A stretch of 64,000 bases of DNA from Pelagicoccus enzymogenes (GCF_014803405.1 NZ_JACYFG010000036.1:536334-600333), one strand, 5' to 3'. Positions 34,822 through 44,559 are shown, counted from the first letter of the stretch. The notes: generated by a model from the sequence alone, not told the origin. Program-made: numbers and translations.

Positions 34822-36162
34822 TTACGCGACACGCTCCACGATGAGTGGTGGCGGAGTCGGACGCTTGGGAGCGAGGCGGTAGGCGGCCTTGAAGTATTCG
34901 AGGGCCTGCTCAAGCTTCGCTTCGTCGTTGTAGTGGATCATCATCAGCGGCTCGCCCTGCTTGACCTGGGTACCGACCTTCTTGATTTCGGAAACGCCCA
35001 CCGCGTAGTCGATGTTGCCATCTTCGTCCGGACCCGCGCCGAGCAGGTGAACGCCCTTAGCAATCTGAGCCGCGTTGATGGTGTGCACGTAGCCGCGCTT
35101 GGGAGCAGGCAGCTTGCGGATGTGCTTGGCGGTCGGGAATTTCTCCGGATCGTCGATGTAGGAAGTGTCGCCGCCTTGGGCGGCCACGATTTCCTTGAGC
35201 TTTTCCAGAGCGGTGCCGTCCTCGATGTGACGCTGAACCGTTTGCTTAGCGGAAAGTGTAGATCCCGCAACGCCAGCGAGGCGTACGATTTCCATGCCGA
35301 GCTTGAGCACCAGCTCTTGCAGATCCTCCGGCCCTTCGCCCTTGAGAAGCTGGATCGCTTCCTTGAGCTCGAGAGCGGTTCCGACCGTGTCGCCGAGCGG
35401 CTGGTTCATGTCCGTAACCAAAGCCACGCAACGGCGCTTCATGGAACGGCCTACGCGGGTCATGCTACGAGCGAGCTGCTTGGCCTGCTCGAGGTCGCGG
35501 ATGAAGGAGCCGTTGCCCCACTTGACGTCGATCACGAGGCCTTCCGCGCCTTCGGCGAGCTTCTTGGAGAGCACGCTGCCAGTGATGAGCGGGAGGCTTG
35601 GGATGGTCGCGGTCTTCTTGCGAAGGTCGTAGAGCTTGGCGTCCGCCGGAGCGAGCTCGGCGCTCTGACGCACCATGGCTCCGCCGATCTTCTCCAGCTG
35701 CTCGATGAAAGCGTCGATCCCCATGTCCGCCTTGAAGCCCGGTACCGCGCTCAACTTGTCGAGAGAGCTGATCGCGAAATCTTGGTCGATGCCGCCCATC
35801 ATAGGAATGACGATGCCGGAGGCGACGGCCAAGGGGACGAGCACCAGAGATGTCTTGTCGCCTACGCCGCCCGTGGAATACTTGTCGATCTTGGGCTTGG
35901 CAATGTGAGAGAGGTCGATCACCTCGCCGGAGAGCATCATCTCCTCAGTGAGAATTGCAGTTTCCTGGGCGGACATTCCCTGGAAGAAGATCGCCATGGC
36001 CATGGCGGCCATTTGGAAGTCAGGCATTTCTCCGTCCAAGATAGAGTCGATTATATACCGGATCTCCTCCTTGGTGAATTCTTGGCCCTCGCGCTTCTTT
36101 TCGATAAGATACGCGTAGCTCGGCTTGATGAAACGACGGCTGCTTAAGGTTTTTCTAACCAT
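34822..36162 (-). CDS. Thymidine/pyrimidine-nucleoside phosphorylase family protein, divergent active site
   Basis: This 446-residue protein (ATG 36162) has the full NP-II fold: a helical domain, the glycine-rich STGGVGDKTS at 96-105, LYDLRKKTATI, PLITGSVLSKKLAEGAEGLV and a C-terminal domain. In the classical signature the stretch SGRGLGHTGGTLDKLE is replaced by GGIDQDFAISSLDKLS, and the catalytic His before STGG is Tyr95. Base-binding segments are intact while phosphate-site residues differ. Its substrate or reaction may not be that of DeoA, so I give no symbol. Confidence 0.85.
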   Translation of the reverse strand: MVRKTLSSRRFIKPSYAYLIEKKREGQEFTKEEIRYIIDSILDGEMPDFQMAAMAMAIFFQGMSAQETAILTEEMMLSGEVIDLSHIAKPKIDKYSTGGVGDKTSLVLVPLAVASGIVIPMMGGIDQDFAISSLDKLSAVPGFKADMGIDAFIEQLEKIGGAMVRQSAELAPADAKLYDLRKKTATIPSLPLITGSVLSKKLAEGAEGLVIDVKWGNGSFIRDLEQAKQLARSMTRVGRSMKRRCVALVTDMNQPLGDTVGTALELKEAIQLLKGEGPEDLQELVLKLGMEIVRLAGVAGSTLSAKQTVQRHIEDGTALEKLKEIVAAQGGDTSYIDDPEKFPTAKHIRKLPAPKRGYVHTINAAQIAKGVHLLGAGPDEDGNIDYAVGVSEIKKVGTQVKQGEPLMMIHYNDEAKLEQALEYFKAAYRLAPKRPTPPPLIVERVA

Positions 36163-36493
36163 ATGGATTGTACGGAAACGTATTGTTTGCCGTTTGCGGC
36201 CATGGAAGGACGACACCCGCGAACCCATTCGCTAGGAAAGTATCACCCACACCATTGACGCTCTTGGACTTACGAAAGATCCTATCGAAGGAGACAGGTC
36301 TCTCGCCCGCCCAAGCGGCAATTTTGAAGAGCGTATTATGCCACACGTGTCAAGCCCCTAACCGAAGCCCCGTCCCTAGGATTTTGCCCAAGGAAAACTA
36401 GGGTATCCACTGGCCATTTTCGAACAAGGCAACTGACGGGGGCCACTATTAGAGGCTTGCTCGTTGCCAGAAGGCGGATTTTGTAGCCGCTCT
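36163..36493. other. Divergent intergenic region, no gene seen
   Basis: This 331-base stretch lies between two divergently transcribed genes and must hold both promoters. I see no convincing paired -35/-10 hexamers and no reading frame worth calling. The only local palindrome noted is ACACGTGT near 36344. Confidence 0.5.
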
Positions 36494-38275
36494 ATGCAAG
36501 ACTGGTTCGACCTCGCAAAAAAGATCGACTCGCTCGTGCTGGAAGCCGCGGCTTCCGCAGGGCTCGAAGACTCCTTCACAGCGGATATCCGATCGGCGGA
36601 TCCTCGCTTCGGGGATTTGCAGGCCAACGGCGCCCTCCCCTACGCCAAACGCAACAAGAGCAACCCGCGCCAAATCGCCCAGTCCATCGTCGAGAAACTG
36701 CAAGCAAACCAGGAACTCGCAGAAGTGGCCGAACTCTCCATCGCCGGCCCTGGCTTCATCAACTTCTCCCTCAAGCCCAGCTTCCTGCAGAAGTGGCTCA
36801 CCACCTTTTCCGGCTCCGAACAGCTGGGAAAAGCCGCCGCCCACCTACAGGCCGACGAAACCGTAGTGGTCGACTACAGCTCGCCCAACACCGCCAAGCA
36901 GATGCACATCGGGCATCTGCGTTCCCTCATCATCGGCGAATCCATCTGCAAACTGCTCGAGTTCTGCGGAGCGAAGGTCATCCGCGACAACCACATCGGA
37001 GACTGGGGCACCGCTTACGGGCGCCTCTTCTACGCCTACAAGCGCTTTCTCGACGAAGAAAACCTGCAAGCCAACCCGCTGGGCGAACTGGAGCGGCTCT
37101 ACAAGCTGGGCAGCAAGCTGGCTGCCGAGGACGAGGCAGTCGTGGCCGAATCGCGCGAGGAGCTGGTCAAGCTGCAGAGCGAGGATCCCGAGAGCATGAA
37201 GCTGTGGGAAACCGTCAACGGCCACAGCATCGACGGCATCAAGCAGGTCTACGAACTCTTCGACATCCACTTCGACCACTACCTGGGCGAAAGCTTCTAC
37301 CGGAACATGGTGGAGCAGGTATATAAAGAGCTCGAGGAATGCGGACTCGGCGAAAAGAGCGAGGGGGCCTGGGTCGTCTTCCATCCCGAGCACAAGCGCT
37401 TCGCCACCCAGCCTTTCATGTACCGCAAGTCGGACGGGGCCTCCAACTACGCCACTACCGACCTCGCCACCATGCTCTACCGGGCCGAGCACTTCAAGGC
37501 CTCCAGCATCATCATCGAAACCGACTTCCGCCAGAAGGACCATTTCGAGCAACTGGAGCTCACCACCCAAAAGTGGTTCGAGAAAACCGGCCGCAGCTTC
37601 CCCAAGTTCAGCCATGTCTTCCACGGCACCATCATGGGCGAAAACGGCAAAGCCATGGCCTCCCGCAGCGGCGATCCCGTGCTGCTTAAGGACCTGATCG
37701 CCGAAGCCATCGAGCGAGCGGAAAAGCTGGTACGCGAGAAAAACGAGGAAAAGGTCGCCAAGGGGCAAGCCCCCCTCAGCGAGGAGGAAGTTGCGGCTGC
37801 CGCCAAGGTGATCGGGACCGGCTCCATCCGCTACGCCGAACTGTCGCAAAACCGCACCAGCGACTACGTCTTCGCTTGGGACAAGCTGCTCAGCTTCGAG
37901 GGTAACACCGCTCCCTACCTCCTCTACGCGGCCACCCGCATCAAGAGCATCTTCCGCAACTTCGAGGCCTCCGAGCTGGAAGCCCTCGCCGGCAAGGCCA
38001 GCCAAATCGAGACCCCCGAAGAGCTCGCCCTCGCCCGCAAGATCCTCGGCTTCGTAGGCGTGCTACAGCAGACCATCGAGACCCTGCGTCCGCACCTGCT
38101 TTGCACCTACCTCTTCGAACTGGCCGGAGCCTACAGCTCCTTCTACAACGCCAACAAAGTCATCGTATCCGAAGAAGCCATCAAGGCGCGGCGCCTAATG
38201 CTCTGCCAACGCACTCTAGACGTCTTGGAGACGGGACTAGGCCTGCTAGGCATTCCTACTTTGGAACGCATGTAA
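36494..38275 (+). CDS. argS: Arginyl-tRNA synthetase
   Basis: This class I synthetase of 593 residues charges tRNA-Arg. The HIGH motif is in SSPNTAKQMHIGHLRSLIIG. The KMSKS loop is replaced by GKAMASRSGDPV, as in many ArgS enzymes. The C-terminal anticodon-binding DALR domain ends at LGLLGIPTLERM. The ATG at 36494 fits family starts (MQDWFDLAKKIDSLV) better than the upstream in-frame codon at 36464. Confidence 0.95.
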   Translation: MQDWFDLAKKIDSLVLEAAASAGLEDSFTADIRSADPRFGDLQANGALPYAKRNKSNPRQIAQSIVEKLQANQELAEVAELSIAGPGFINFSLKPSFLQKWLTTFSGSEQLGKAAAHLQADETVVVDYSSPNTAKQMHIGHLRSLIIGESICKLLEFCGAKVIRDNHIGDWGTAYGRLFYAYKRFLDEENLQANPLGELERLYKLGSKLAAEDEAVVAESREELVKLQSEDPESMKLWETVNGHSIDGIKQVYELFDIHFDHYLGESFYRNMVEQVYKELEECGLGEKSEGAWVVFHPEHKRFATQPFMYRKSDGASNYATTDLATMLYRAEHFKASSIIIETDFRQKDHFEQLELTTQKWFEKTGRSFPKFSHVFHGTIMGENGKAMASRSGDPVLLKDLIAEAIERAEKLVREKNEEKVAKGQAPLSEEEVAAAAKVIGTGSIRYAELSQNRTSDYVFAWDKLLSFEGNTAPYLLYAATRIKSIFRNFEASELEALAGKASQIETPEELALARKILGFVGVLQQTIETLRPHLLCTYLFELAGAYSSFYNANKVIVSEEAIKARRLMLCQRTLDVLETGLGLLGIPTLERM

Positions 38276-38350
38276 TAGCATGTCCAAGGGCCTCCCGCGC
38301 CTTGACAAAGCGCCTCCAGCAAGTGTCTCATTGGGCTACTTCCCTAGCCC

Positions 38351-39280
38351 ATGAGAGAATACTATATCCGACGCGAAGGCGATGAAGATGCGAGCGGCCC
38401 GTTCGACATCGACCAAATCTCCTCTCTGATCGAGGCAAACAAGCTCGATGCCAACGCCTATTTCTACGACATCGAATCCGAGTCCTGGCTGACCATCTCC
38501 TCCAACGAGGAACTGATGGAAACCCTCTTCCCCAAGAAACGGAAGCTCACCCTGCGGACCCAGGAATCCGAGGAGGAGAAAAAGCGCCTCGCAGAGGAGG
38601 AAGCTGCCAAGGCTGCTGCGGCCAAGGCAGAAGCAAAAGCCGAGGGGCAAGCCGAATCCGAGACGGAGGGAGCGGAAACCGAACCAGACGATGCCGAAGC
38701 GGCCAAAGCCTCGGAAGCGGCCGCCCCCGAAAAACCGGCCGAGGAGTCCAAGAAGGGCAAAAAGAAAAAGGGCGAGCCGAGCGAAGAGCGGCAAAAGCTG
38801 GAAGTGACCAAGATGCTCGCCCTCGCCGAGGGACGCGCCGACGACCCCAGCGGAAAGTCGCCGCGGGAAAAGCAAGCCGCCGTCGCCTTCTTCGGCCTGC
38901 GCTTCCTCACCCTTTTCTTCATCGCCTCGATCCTAGCCATGGGCTACATCGAGAAAGACTTGGTCATGACCGCCGACGCCATCGCCATGGCGAAAAGCCC
39001 CTACATCGTGATCGCCGTCATCGACTTGGTCATCACCTTGACCCTACTGCTCCAAGTCACGGAGGTGTATCCACTTCTTCGATTCAGAGCTGCTGTAGGA
39101 GCCGGACTTCTCACCATGCTGTTTTATTCTAGCGGCGACACCCTCCTGCTCTTCAGCAACTTGCTCCTGATGGGCGCCATCTACTTCAGCAGCGCCATCA
39201 TCAAAATCCGCTTCCTAATCGCTTGCGGAATCACCGGCGTTCTCGGTATCCTCGGCTACGTTTACGCCTTCTTCCTCTAA
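38351..39280 (+). CDS. GYF_2-domain membrane protein
   Basis: This 309-residue protein starts with a GYF_2-like domain (about 3-60; YYIRREGDEDASGPFDIDQI). A highly charged Ala/Glu/Lys-rich linker follows (about 70-165). The C-terminal half has about four membrane segments, from FFGLRFLTLFFIASILAMGY onward. GYF_2 domains probably mediate protein contacts at the cytoplasmic face. Function unknown. It lies between argS and a YihY-family gene on the same strand. Confidence 0.7.
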   Translation: MREYYIRREGDEDASGPFDIDQISSLIEANKLDANAYFYDIESESWLTISSNEELMETLFPKKRKLTLRTQESEEEKKRLAEEEAAKAAAAKAEAKAEGQAESETEGAETEPDDAEAAKASEAAAPEKPAEESKKGKKKKGEPSEERQKLEVTKMLALAEGRADDPSGKSPREKQAAVAFFGLRFLTLFFIASILAMGYIEKDLVMTADAIAMAKSPYIVIAVIDLVITLTLLLQVTEVYPLLRFRAAVGAGLLTMLFYSSGDTLLLFSNLLLMGAIYFSSAIIKIRFLIACGITGVLGILGYVYAFFL

Positions 39281-39330
39281 ATGAGGTGGAGCGGCTTATC
39301 CGAAGACGCTCAAAGAGTTCCACAAGCCAC

Positions 39331-40767
39331 ATGAACCCACGTTTCCAAAAAATCGTATCCAAGGCCAGGATACTGCAAAAGGAAATGTGGCGTCACCATG
39401 GAGAGACCTTGTCCAAACGCCGCAGCGTCGCTTTCGCCATTGGCCGGGTCATTGCCATCACCCTTTCGGGCTTGAAAGAGAATCGCCTGCTGGCTCGGGC
39501 CGCCGCCTTGAGCTTTAGCTCCCTCTTGGGACTCGGCCCCATGATCGCTCTCGCGGTGCTCTTGTCCGGCTTCGTGCTCAACCAAGCGGAGCCGGGCATG
39601 GCCCAGGACACCATCGAGCGCATCGTCTCCTACATCGCTCCCCAAGTAAGCCTGACCGAGGGCGAGGCTACCGCCGATGAGAGCAGCCTGAGCAAACTGA
39701 TCTCCGACTTCATCACCGCCAGCCAATCCGGAGCGGTCGGCATCGGCGGCGCTCTCGTGCTGGGCGTCATCGTTATCCAACTTTTCATCACCATCGAGGA
39801 CGCTTTCAACGACATCTGGGGCGTATCCAAAGGCCGCAAGCTGATGACCCGCATCGTGCTTTACTGGACGGTCATCACGCTCGGCACCGTGCTGGTATTT
39901 GCCGGCATCGCCCTCGCCGTCACCAAGCTGATCGAGCTCAACAACCAATTCATCGCCTTCACCGAGGGCTTGCCCGGGTCCGAAACCGTCAACAGCTGGC
40001 TCTCCGTCTACGGCGCCAAAATCGGGGGCTTCCTCCTGCTCTCCACCCTGCTCGCCGCCTTCTACCGCTTCATTCCCAATACCCAGGTAGAGTGGAAAGC
40101 CGCCTTCGTGGGCGGGCTTTTTTCCGTGAGCTGCTTCGCCGCCAACAACGCCTTCGCCTTCCTCTACGTCGAACGCGTCGCCATGCAACGCACCCTCTAC
40201 GGATCGCTCAGCATCCTGCCCGTGCTCATGATCGGGCTCTTCACCTTTTGGATGTGCCTGCTGCTGGGAGGCCGCCTTTCCTTCGCCGTGCAAAACGCCC
40301 GCTTCAAAAGCGGCAAGGTCGCTTGGGACGAGCTCAGCCAAGCCTCCCAAGAAAGCCTCTGCCTGCTTCTCCTAGCCCAGATCAGCCGCCGCTTCCGCGA
40401 TTGCGGGGAAGCGTACTCCAGCACCGAGCTCGCCCAACACAACAACCTGCCCCGCCCTCTAGCCGGAGCCGCCCTCAACCGCTTGGTCGATCTCGGCCTC
40501 GCCTCCACCTTGCCCGCCAAGGAAAAGGACATTTACAACGCCTACCGCTACCAGCCGGCCCGTCCGCTCGAAAAAATCGCCCTGCTCGAGTTCAAGAAGA
40601 ACTTCGAATCCCACGGTTCCAATCCGGACGACAGCCTTTTCGACGCCCGCGACCCGCTGGTACGCCGTTACCACGAACTCATCGACGAAGCCCGCCGGAC
40701 CAGCTTCCAGCAGCTCACCCTCGCCGACGCGCTCGATTCGCTCGCCGAGGAATCCCCAACAAAGTAG
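39331..40767 (+). CDS. YihY/UPF0761 family membrane protein
   Basis: This 478-residue protein has six membrane segments of the YihY family (LARAAALSFSSLLGLGPMIA, ALVLGVIVIQLFITIEDAFN, GSLSILPVLMIGLFTFWMCL). The cytoplasmic C-terminal region of about 170 residues resembles a winged helix. These proteins were once called ribonuclease BN in error; they are not RNases. Function is uncertain. ATG 39331 is preferred because upstream residues overlap the preceding gene in another frame. Confidence 0.88.
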   Translation: MNPRFQKIVSKARILQKEMWRHHGETLSKRRSVAFAIGRVIAITLSGLKENRLLARAAALSFSSLLGLGPMIALAVLLSGFVLNQAEPGMAQDTIERIVSYIAPQVSLTEGEATADESSLSKLISDFITASQSGAVGIGGALVLGVIVIQLFITIEDAFNDIWGVSKGRKLMTRIVLYWTVITLGTVLVFAGIALAVTKLIELNNQFIAFTEGLPGSETVNSWLSVYGAKIGGFLLLSTLLAAFYRFIPNTQVEWKAAFVGGLFSVSCFAANNAFAFLYVERVAMQRTLYGSLSILPVLMIGLFTFWMCLLLGGRLSFAVQNARFKSGKVAWDELSQASQESLCLLLLAQISRRFRDCGEAYSSTELAQHNNLPRPLAGAALNRLVDLGLASTLPAKEKDIYNAYRYQPARPLEKIALLEFKKNFESHGSNPDDSLFDARDPLVRRYHELIDEARRTSFQQLTLADALDSLAEESPTK

Positions 40768-41004
40768 AGGGCTACCGAGGAGCAACGCTACGACACTCGA
40801 GCTCAGCGACGACACATCCTGCTCCCAACAACCCGATCAACACGCTACTATTCCACTCCTGGTATCGGAAACGCAATTTATCCTCCCCACCCGGTTTTCT
40901 CCAGAAGGACAGCAACCACACTCCCACTGCTTCAAGGGAGGTTTTGCCCATTGACAGCTTAGGCGCCGAGCCTAGTTTAGCCGCCTTTAATTGCGTATCC
41001 CCTT

Positions 41005-42642
41005 ATGATTTCCTGGCTACAAAACAAACTTCAGAAGCACCTGCTCCTCGTATTCATCATCTTCGCCGTCCTCATCATCGCGTTCATCGTGCAGATCGGC
41101 AACCAGGGGCCGATCGGCGGCGGAAAGGAAGCAACGGCTGACCTTTTCTTCTACGACACTCCGATGAATACCGAAGCGGCCCGCGTGGAGCTGGTGCGCG
41201 ACTCCCAGCTCAGCGCCTCCCTCAGCCGCAACCCGCGCCCTAGCCAGAACCTCGCCTTCGAGCGCGCCACCGCCCGCTACATCGCCAACCAAAACTTGAT
41301 TCCCGAGCCTACCGAGGAACAGCTGCTCGAATACATCAAGACCCTACCCGCTTTCCAAAACCAGCTCGGCGAGTTCGACGCCCAGGCCTACAACATGATC
41401 CTCGACAGCATCAGCCTAGGCGGAGCCTTCAGCAAGAACGACCTGCGCCGCGTGCTGATCGACGACTACCGCATCGCCAAAGTCTACACCGCTCTCGAAG
41501 GAGCTGGCTTCGTGCACGAATCCGAAATCCTCGACAGCCTCAGCCAGCGCTTGGCCAAATGGTCCGTGCTCGTCGCTGAAAGCGATCTCAACGCCTACAC
41601 GCCGGAAGTGGAAATCACCGACGAGATGCTGCAGCAGCACTACGAAGAATTCAGCTTCACCTACCAAACGCCCGAGCGTCGCGTCGTAAACTACGTAGAA
41701 GTCGAGGCCGCCAACTACGTCGACGAAATCAAGCCGACCGAAGACGAGCTCATCAACTACTTCGAAGCCAATATCGACCGTTACCAGCCCGCCCCTGCCG
41801 AAGACCCCGAGGCGGAGCCAGCGGAACCCGTGACCTTCGAGCAAGCTCGCCTCGCCGTACGCGAAGACCTTCGTCTGGAAAAAGCCCGCGAAGTGGCCGC
41901 CGAGCGCGCCTACGACCTCGTGGTGCAGATCCACGAAAACGAATTCACCCGCGACTCCCAAGGGCTCAAGGACGCGATCGCCGCCATGAACCTGGAAGTG
42001 AAGACCGCCTCCTCCTTCGCCGCCAATGAAACTCCGATTGGCACGACTTGGGGACGCAACATGGTCAGCGAAGCCTTCAAGCTCACCGAAACACGCTTCT
42101 ACTCAGAGCCGCTCCAACACGGCAACAAGTCCGTCGTGCTCTTCTACGACAAGGTGATCGAGCCAACCGTACCGAGCTTCGAAACCCTGCGTCAGCGCAT
42201 CGCCGCCGACGTACGGGCCGAAAAGTATCGCGAAGCCCGCGCCGCTTACGCCATCGAACTGCAAGAGAAGCTGGCCGCTGCCGCGGACAGCGAGGACAGC
42301 TTCGGCGCCGCCGCCGAAGAAGCGGGCCTCACCGTCAGCTCCTACAGCGACTTCAGCCTCGGCGAGCCCGCCGAAGGCCTCGACCGCCGCGCCCTTTCCG
42401 CCCTGCTCGAGCTCAACGAAGGCGAAGTCTCCGATTTCGTTCGCCTCGGCAACAACAACCAAGGCGCCTACCTTTACGTCGTTTCCAAGGAGGCGCCGGA
42501 GGTCAGCAAGGACGACCCGCAATACGCCCAAGTCGCCCAGTCGCTGCAAAACCTGTCCAACCAATTCTCTGCTCAGCAGTACATCAGCACCCTCACCGTC
42601 CAGGAACAAGTTCGCCTCGGATTCGTCCAGCAGGAGAACTAG
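41005..42642 (+). CDS. SurA/PpiD-like periplasmic folding factor
   Basis: This 545-residue protein has a short cytoplasmic N-terminus, one membrane anchor (about 13-31) and a long periplasmic part. The N-terminal region (AFERATARYIANQNLIPEPT, later LLEYIKTLPAFQNQLGEFD) resembles the SurA_N/PpiD chaperone fold. A canonical parvulin PPIase signature is not obvious; the central and C-terminal parts are helical and charged. It probably helps fold exported proteins at the inner membrane; peptidyl-prolyl isomerase activity is doubtful. Confidence 0.75.
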   Translation: MISWLQNKLQKHLLLVFIIFAVLIIAFIVQIGNQGPIGGGKEATADLFFYDTPMNTEAARVELVRDSQLSASLSRNPRPSQNLAFERATARYIANQNLIPEPTEEQLLEYIKTLPAFQNQLGEFDAQAYNMILDSISLGGAFSKNDLRRVLIDDYRIAKVYTALEGAGFVHESEILDSLSQRLAKWSVLVAESDLNAYTPEVEITDEMLQQHYEEFSFTYQTPERRVVNYVEVEAANYVDEIKPTEDELINYFEANIDRYQPAPAEDPEAEPAEPVTFEQARLAVREDLRLEKAREVAAERAYDLVVQIHENEFTRDSQGLKDAIAAMNLEVKTASSFAANETPIGTTWGRNMVSEAFKLTETRFYSEPLQHGNKSVVLFYDKVIEPTVPSFETLRQRIAADVRAEKYREARAAYAIELQEKLAAAADSEDSFGAAAEEAGLTVSSYSDFSLGEPAEGLDRRALSALLELNEGEVSDFVRLGNNNQGAYLYVVSKEAPEVSKDDPQYAQVAQSLQNLSNQFSAQQYISTLTVQEQVRLGFVQQEN

Positions 42643-42706
42643 CATCCACTCGCTCTTCCTGGAAGCGGAACGGCCGTTGCCCAACGGCTTTAAATAAACC
42701 AAGACC

Positions 42707-42955
42707 ATGCCACTGCAGCGCTTCAGACCGATATCCGGCCGCTGCAAGCTCTGTCGCGGCGAAGTGGAAATCCACCTCGCCTCGAACGAAAACGCTCCCG
42801 AGGAGTGTCCCAAGTGCGGGCAGGAGATCGAAGCCTGCCCCACGCTCACGGCCCCCCAGATGAAGATCAACGTCAAGCCGTCCGTCAGCAACGCCAAGTC
42901 CGCCGGCTTCAAGGTATTCAAGAAGCTCGACGGCGGCGAACTGGAGCAACAATGA
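42707..42955 (+). CDS. Small zinc-ribbon protein
   Basis: This 82-residue protein has two CxxC pairs, CKLC (about 14-17) and CPKC (about 34-37), which can bind one zinc ion. The rest is basic and polar. No family beyond zinc ribbon can be named. Its stop overlaps the start of the CPBP protease gene (ATGA), so the two are translated together and may work together. Confidence 0.7.
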   Translation: MPLQRFRPISGRCKLCRGEVEIHLASNENAPEECPKCGQEIEACPTLTAPQMKINVKPSVSNAKSAGFKVFKKLDGGELEQQ

Positions 42956-43908
42956 AACGCGATCCCAAGCACCTCCTCTACGGACTGAGCCCCGAGCAAA
43001 GCTCGCTCAAAGGAATCTGGCTGCTCTGTCTGCTCTACTTCGGCTCCCTCGTCTCTGGGGCGATCCTCAGCTTGATCGCCTTCAAGCTGACCCACCACTT
43101 CGATCCCGACGCCAGCGGCTACCTCGCCAACAAGCCGTATCCAAAATTCTTCGACCGGGCCCGCTGGCTCAGCGTTTTGCTCCTGCTTCCCTACTTGTTC
43201 GTGCAATGTCGCATCACCAGCTGGAAAGCCATCGGCTTCTCCCGCCCCATGCTGGCCACCTTCGCTCGCTGGTTCCTGAGCGGCATCGCCATGATCTTCA
43301 TCATCTACGGCTTCAATACCGCAACAGGAGCCTTTTCCTTCACCTGGGAGCCCAGCCAACTCGCCTCCAAGATCGACGACGCCATCCTCGCCTCCCTTCT
43401 CATCGGCATCCTCGAAGAAATCGTCTTTCGCGGGCTTGTATTCAGAATGTTCTACACCGCCTTGCAGCCTATCGCAGCCATTTTGCTCTCCTCCTTTTTC
43501 TTCGCCGTCCTTCACTTCAAGACCCCCGAGTTTTCGCTCGGCGAAATCGCCCCGTCCGAAGTTGGCATCGCCGAAGCCGCCCAGATCGCAGCCGGCACCG
43601 CAGTCGCCGTCTTCACCGAATTCGACCTCAAGTACATACTCGCCATTTTCCTCGTGGGCGTGGTCCTGCACCAAGTCTTTCTGCTCGCCAACAACCTCTG
43701 GGCCAGCATCGCCATCCACGCCGGATGGGTATTTACCATCAAGCTCTTCGGCAACGCCTTCGCCACCACCGAACAAGCCAGCTCCTTCAGCGGCACCACC
43801 CGAGTCGCCGACGGCTACTGGGTCAGCATCGTGCTCGTCTGCTTTATCGCCCTCTTCGCCTACCTCCTGCACAAAAAAGGTGGCACGGCCGCTCCGAAGA
43901 CGCTCTAA
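42952..43908 (+). CDS. CPBP family intramembrane metalloprotease
   Basis: This 318-residue protein has about eight membrane segments. The CPBP/Abi motifs are ILEEIVFRGLVFR (Glu-Glu and Arg), FAVLHF and NNLWASIAIHAGW (second His). It is related to the Rce1 CAAX protease family. The last residues (GGTAAPKTL) are encoded by a REP-like 18-base sequence that is repeated just after the stop. Confidence 0.88.
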   Translation: MKRDPKHLLYGLSPEQSSLKGIWLLCLLYFGSLVSGAILSLIAFKLTHHFDPDASGYLANKPYPKFFDRARWLSVLLLLPYLFVQCRITSWKAIGFSRPMLATFARWFLSGIAMIFIIYGFNTATGAFSFTWEPSQLASKIDDAILASLLIGILEEIVFRGLVFRMFYTALQPIAAILLSSFFFAVLHFKTPEFSLGEIAPSEVGIAEAAQIAAGTAVAVFTEFDLKYILAIFLVGVVLHQVFLLANNLWASIAIHAGWVFTIKLFGNAFATTEQASSFSGTTRVADGYWVSIVLVCFIALFAYLLHKKGGTAAPKTL

Positions 43909-43931
43909 CCAAGGGTGGCACGGCCGCTCCG
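43879..43931. repeat. Direct repeat of an 18-base GC-rich sequence at a gene end
   Basis: GGTGGCACGGCCGCTCCG is at 43879-43896, inside the CPBP gene, and again at 43914-43931 after its stop. A related sequence is near 34640. Confidence 0.75.
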
Positions 43932-43951
43932 CGGGCGTGAGAAAAGAATCC

Positions 43952-44395
43952 ATGTCCCGAAAAATAGCAGTCATCTCCGATACCCACGGCAAAGTTCCGG
44001 AACGCCTGCTTACCCATCTTTCAAAAGCCGACGAGATCTGGCACCTCGGCGACGTCACCCAACCGCACGTCCTCATCCCCATCCAAAACCTCGGGCGCCC
44101 CTTGGTGGTGGTGAAAGGCAATTGCGACCCCTACGGCAGCTGGCCCGAGATCCGCGACCTTGAACGCGAAGGCTTCCGCTTTCGCCTGCAGCACCATCCG
44201 CCTTACGCCTTCCTGGAAAACACCACGGCCATTCTCTACGGCCACTTGCACCAACCCTTGGACGACAGCGAGCACGGCCTACGCGCCCTCAATCCCGGAG
44301 CCGTCACCGGCCCCCGCCACGGCAGCGCCGCCAGCTTCGCCTGGCTTACGTTTCCAGAAGCGGGAAAGTGGGATTGGCAGGTCGAGCCGCTGTAA
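43952..44395 (+). CDS. YfcE/MJ0936-type metallophosphoesterase
   Basis: This 147-residue calcineurin-fold phosphodiesterase shows all metal-binding blocks: SDTHG at 9-13, HLGDVT, KGNCD, HHPPYAF and GHLHQP. Relatives hydrolyse artificial phosphodiesters; natural substrates are mostly unknown. The frame is open far upstream, but that part overlaps the protease gene and lacks protein character. Confidence 0.88.
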   Translation: MSRKIAVISDTHGKVPERLLTHLSKADEIWHLGDVTQPHVLIPIQNLGRPLVVVKGNCDPYGSWPEIRDLEREGFRFRLQHHPPYAFLENTTAILYGHLHQPLDDSEHGLRALNPGAVTGPRHGSAASFAWLTFPEAGKWDWQVEPL

Positions 44396-44559
44396 GCGAG
44401 CCGCTTTGCAAGGTAGGGGCTGCTGTCCCAGCAGCCCGCATTCTCGCTGTTGGCGGTCCGCTGGGACAGCGGACCCTACCTATCCCCCTACTCTCCCCCC
44501 TGTAGGAGCGACCTTGGTCGCGAAAGCGGTCCGCCGGGACAGCGGACCCTACCTATCCC
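44396..44559. repeat. Cluster of REP-like hairpins
   Basis: Four hairpin elements are packed between converging genes: GGGGCTGCTG-TCC-CAGCAGCCC near 44416-44437, GGTCCGCTG types at 44455-44480 and 44528-44553, and the GTAGGAGCGACC type at 44502-44525. They may act as a bidirectional terminator. Confidence 0.8.

Noticed and set aside
36330..36365. TTGACA plus TAATAC promoter for the phosphorylase gene
   Set aside because: On the minus strand the hexamers are only nine bases apart, too close for a sigma-70 promoter.
42103..44121. 672-codon antisense frame
   Set aside because: It spans several well-supported plus-strand genes and has biased, non-protein-like composition.
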